From positions 1 to 64,000 of the forward strand of contig NZ_VIVL01000001.1 of the NCBI RefSeq assembly GCF_007828835.1: DNA of 64,000 bases, given 5' to 3'. This stretch comes from Variovorax beijingensis. Lineage in GTDB: Bacteria; Pseudomonadota; Gammaproteobacteria; Burkholderiales; Burkholderiaceae_C. Positions within the stretch are counted from its first letter, which is position 1. Each line of letters starts with the position of its first letter. A program made the translations under genes and the position numbers. Shown piece after piece: positions 63,276 to 64,000 of this stretch. Below the pieces are notes generated by a model. That model had not been told where the DNA came from. It saw only the letters and a list, made by a program, of their open reading frames with translations, and did not search any database.

Positions 63276-64000
63276 TTAGCGGCCTTCGACGAATTCCAGC
63301 ACCGCCTCGATCATGCGCCGCACATGCGGCTGCACGCCGGCCGCCACTTCGGGCAGGTAGTCGAAGGGCAGCTTCTCCTGCATGTAGCTCGACTGCGTCA
63401 TCTCCAGCTGCACCGCGTGCACGCCGGCCGCGGGGTTGCCGTACTGGCGCGTGATGTAGCCGCCCGTGAAGCGGCCGTTGAGCACGCCCGTGTAGCCGGT
63501 GGCCGATTCGGCGATGCCCAGCAGCGTGGCGGCCAGCGCGGGGTCGCAGCTCGTGCCCTTGCCGGTGCCCAGGTTCAGGTCGGGCAGCTTGCCCTCGAAG
63601 AAGCGCGGCAGCACCGAGCGGATCGAGTGCGCGTCCCACAGCGCGATGGTGCCGTGCGCGGCCTTCAGGCGGTCGAGCTCGGCCTGCAGCTGCCGATGGT
63701 AGGGCTGCCAGATGGCGTCGCGGCGCGCGGCGATTTCATCGTCACCCGGCAGGTCGTCGCTGGACGCATAGACCGGCGTGTCGTCGAAGGTGTCGACCGG
63801 GCACAGGCCGGTGACGCTCTGGCCCGGATAGAGGCTGGCGCCATCCGGTGGCCGGTTCAGGTCGACCACGTAGCGCGAATGCGTGGCGACGAGCACCGAG
63901 GCGCCGAGCGCATCGGCAAAGTCGTAGAGCCGTTCGAGGTGCCAGTCGGTGTCGGGCACCTGGCGCGCCTCTTCGGTCAGGCGGGCGGCGAGCGCGGGCG
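63276..64000 (-). CDS. hutG: N-formylglutamate amidohydrolase, 5' end outside the window
   Basis: The frame is open to the window edge; about 240 C-terminal residues are visible. They match the N-formylglutamate amidohydrolase family: LTEEARQVPDTDWHLERLYDFADALGASVLVATHSRYVVDLNRPPDG, IALWDAHSIRSVLPRFFEGKLPDLNLGTGKGTSCDP, YTGVLNGRFTGGYITRQYGNPAAGVHAVQLEMTQSSYM. The enzyme releases formate from N-formylglutamate in histidine breakdown. The stop lies 48 bases before the split metH gene. Its substrate is not the 2-formylglutarate expected from the nicotinate cluster, despite the similar name. Confidence 0.88.
   Translation of the reverse strand, partial: PALAARLTEEARQVPDTDWHLERLYDFADALGASVLVATHSRYVVDLNRPPDGASLYPGQSVTGLCPVDTFDDTPVYASSDDLPGDDEIAARRDAIWQPYHRQLQAELDRLKAAHGTIALWDAHSIRSVLPRFFEGKLPDLNLGTGKGTSCDPALAATLLGIAESATGYTGVLNGRFTGGYITRQYGNPAAGVHAVQLEMTQSSYMQEKLPFDYLPEVAAGVQPHVRRMIEAVLEFVEGR

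Noticed and set aside
63276-64000. N-formylglutamate amidohydrolase as part of the nicotinate pathway
   Set aside because: The substrate is an N-formyl amino acid, not the carbon-formyl acid 2-formylglutarate, and the gene lies 10 kb outside the cluster next to metH.

Overview
The window reads as a chromosomal segment of a high-GC betaproteobacterium of the order Burkholderiales, most likely family Comamonadaceae and plausibly Variovorax. This is inferred from gene content and style: a Burkholderiales-type T6SS with a TssQ lipoprotein, a two-gene split methionine synthase behind an SAH riboswitch, a TorF-type porin behind a sigma-54 promoter, and G-rich interspersed palindromes. No rRNA, tRNA, CRISPR array or transposase gene was seen.

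Layout. 1-1956: the 5' part of a TorF-like porin gene with a sigma-54 promoter, and a divergent yifB gene carrying an apparent one-base frameshift. 1992-34036: a complete type VI secretion locus. A right-hand leftward operon runs tssA-tssB-tssC-hcp-tagJ-tssE-tssF-tssG-clpV-vgrG, then a cargo-loading module (DUF3592-like, DUF2169-pentapeptide, pentapeptide, DUF3540, DUF4150 PAAR-like). A short rightward operon is tssQ-tagH-pppA. A left-hand leftward operon is tssJ-tssK-tssL-tssM-tagF-ppkA. All thirteen core Tss proteins are present, with a kinase/phosphatase/FHA control set.

34169-53663: a catabolic cluster that appears to degrade nicotinamide and nicotinate by a reductive route. Thirteen consecutive leftward genes encode a 6-hydroxynicotinate reductase homologue, a UPF0280 (ApbE-like) protein, two tandem AA_synth paralogues, a branched-chain-type ABC transporter with two binding proteins and a fused LivHM permease, a Tat-signal nicotinamidase, a NicAB-type nicotinate dehydrogenase (NicB fused to a membrane anchor and three haem c motifs) and an FAH-family protein. 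Divergent from them are a ferredoxin-NADP reductase, a TetR regulator and an enamidase. The proposed order is nicotinamide to nicotinate (PncA), to 6-hydroxynicotinate (NicAB), to 1,4,5,6-tetrahydro-6-oxonicotinate (Hnr, possibly fed by Fpr), to 2-formylglutarate plus ammonia (Ena). This joins a respiratory cytochrome-linked hydroxylase to reductase and enamidase steps known from the anaerobe Eubacterium barkeri. Two TGTAG palindromes in the divergent control region are candidate TetR operators.

53676-56868: a three-gene membrane glycosylation unit (glycosyltransferase-39-like, GT2, GtrA). 56909-64000: the C-terminal part of methionine synthase (metH) under an SAH riboswitch, a PACE efflux gene with a divergent LysR regulator, an SH3-domain envelope protein, the homocysteine-methyltransferase part of metH, and a partial N-formylglutamate amidohydrolase gene at the window edge.
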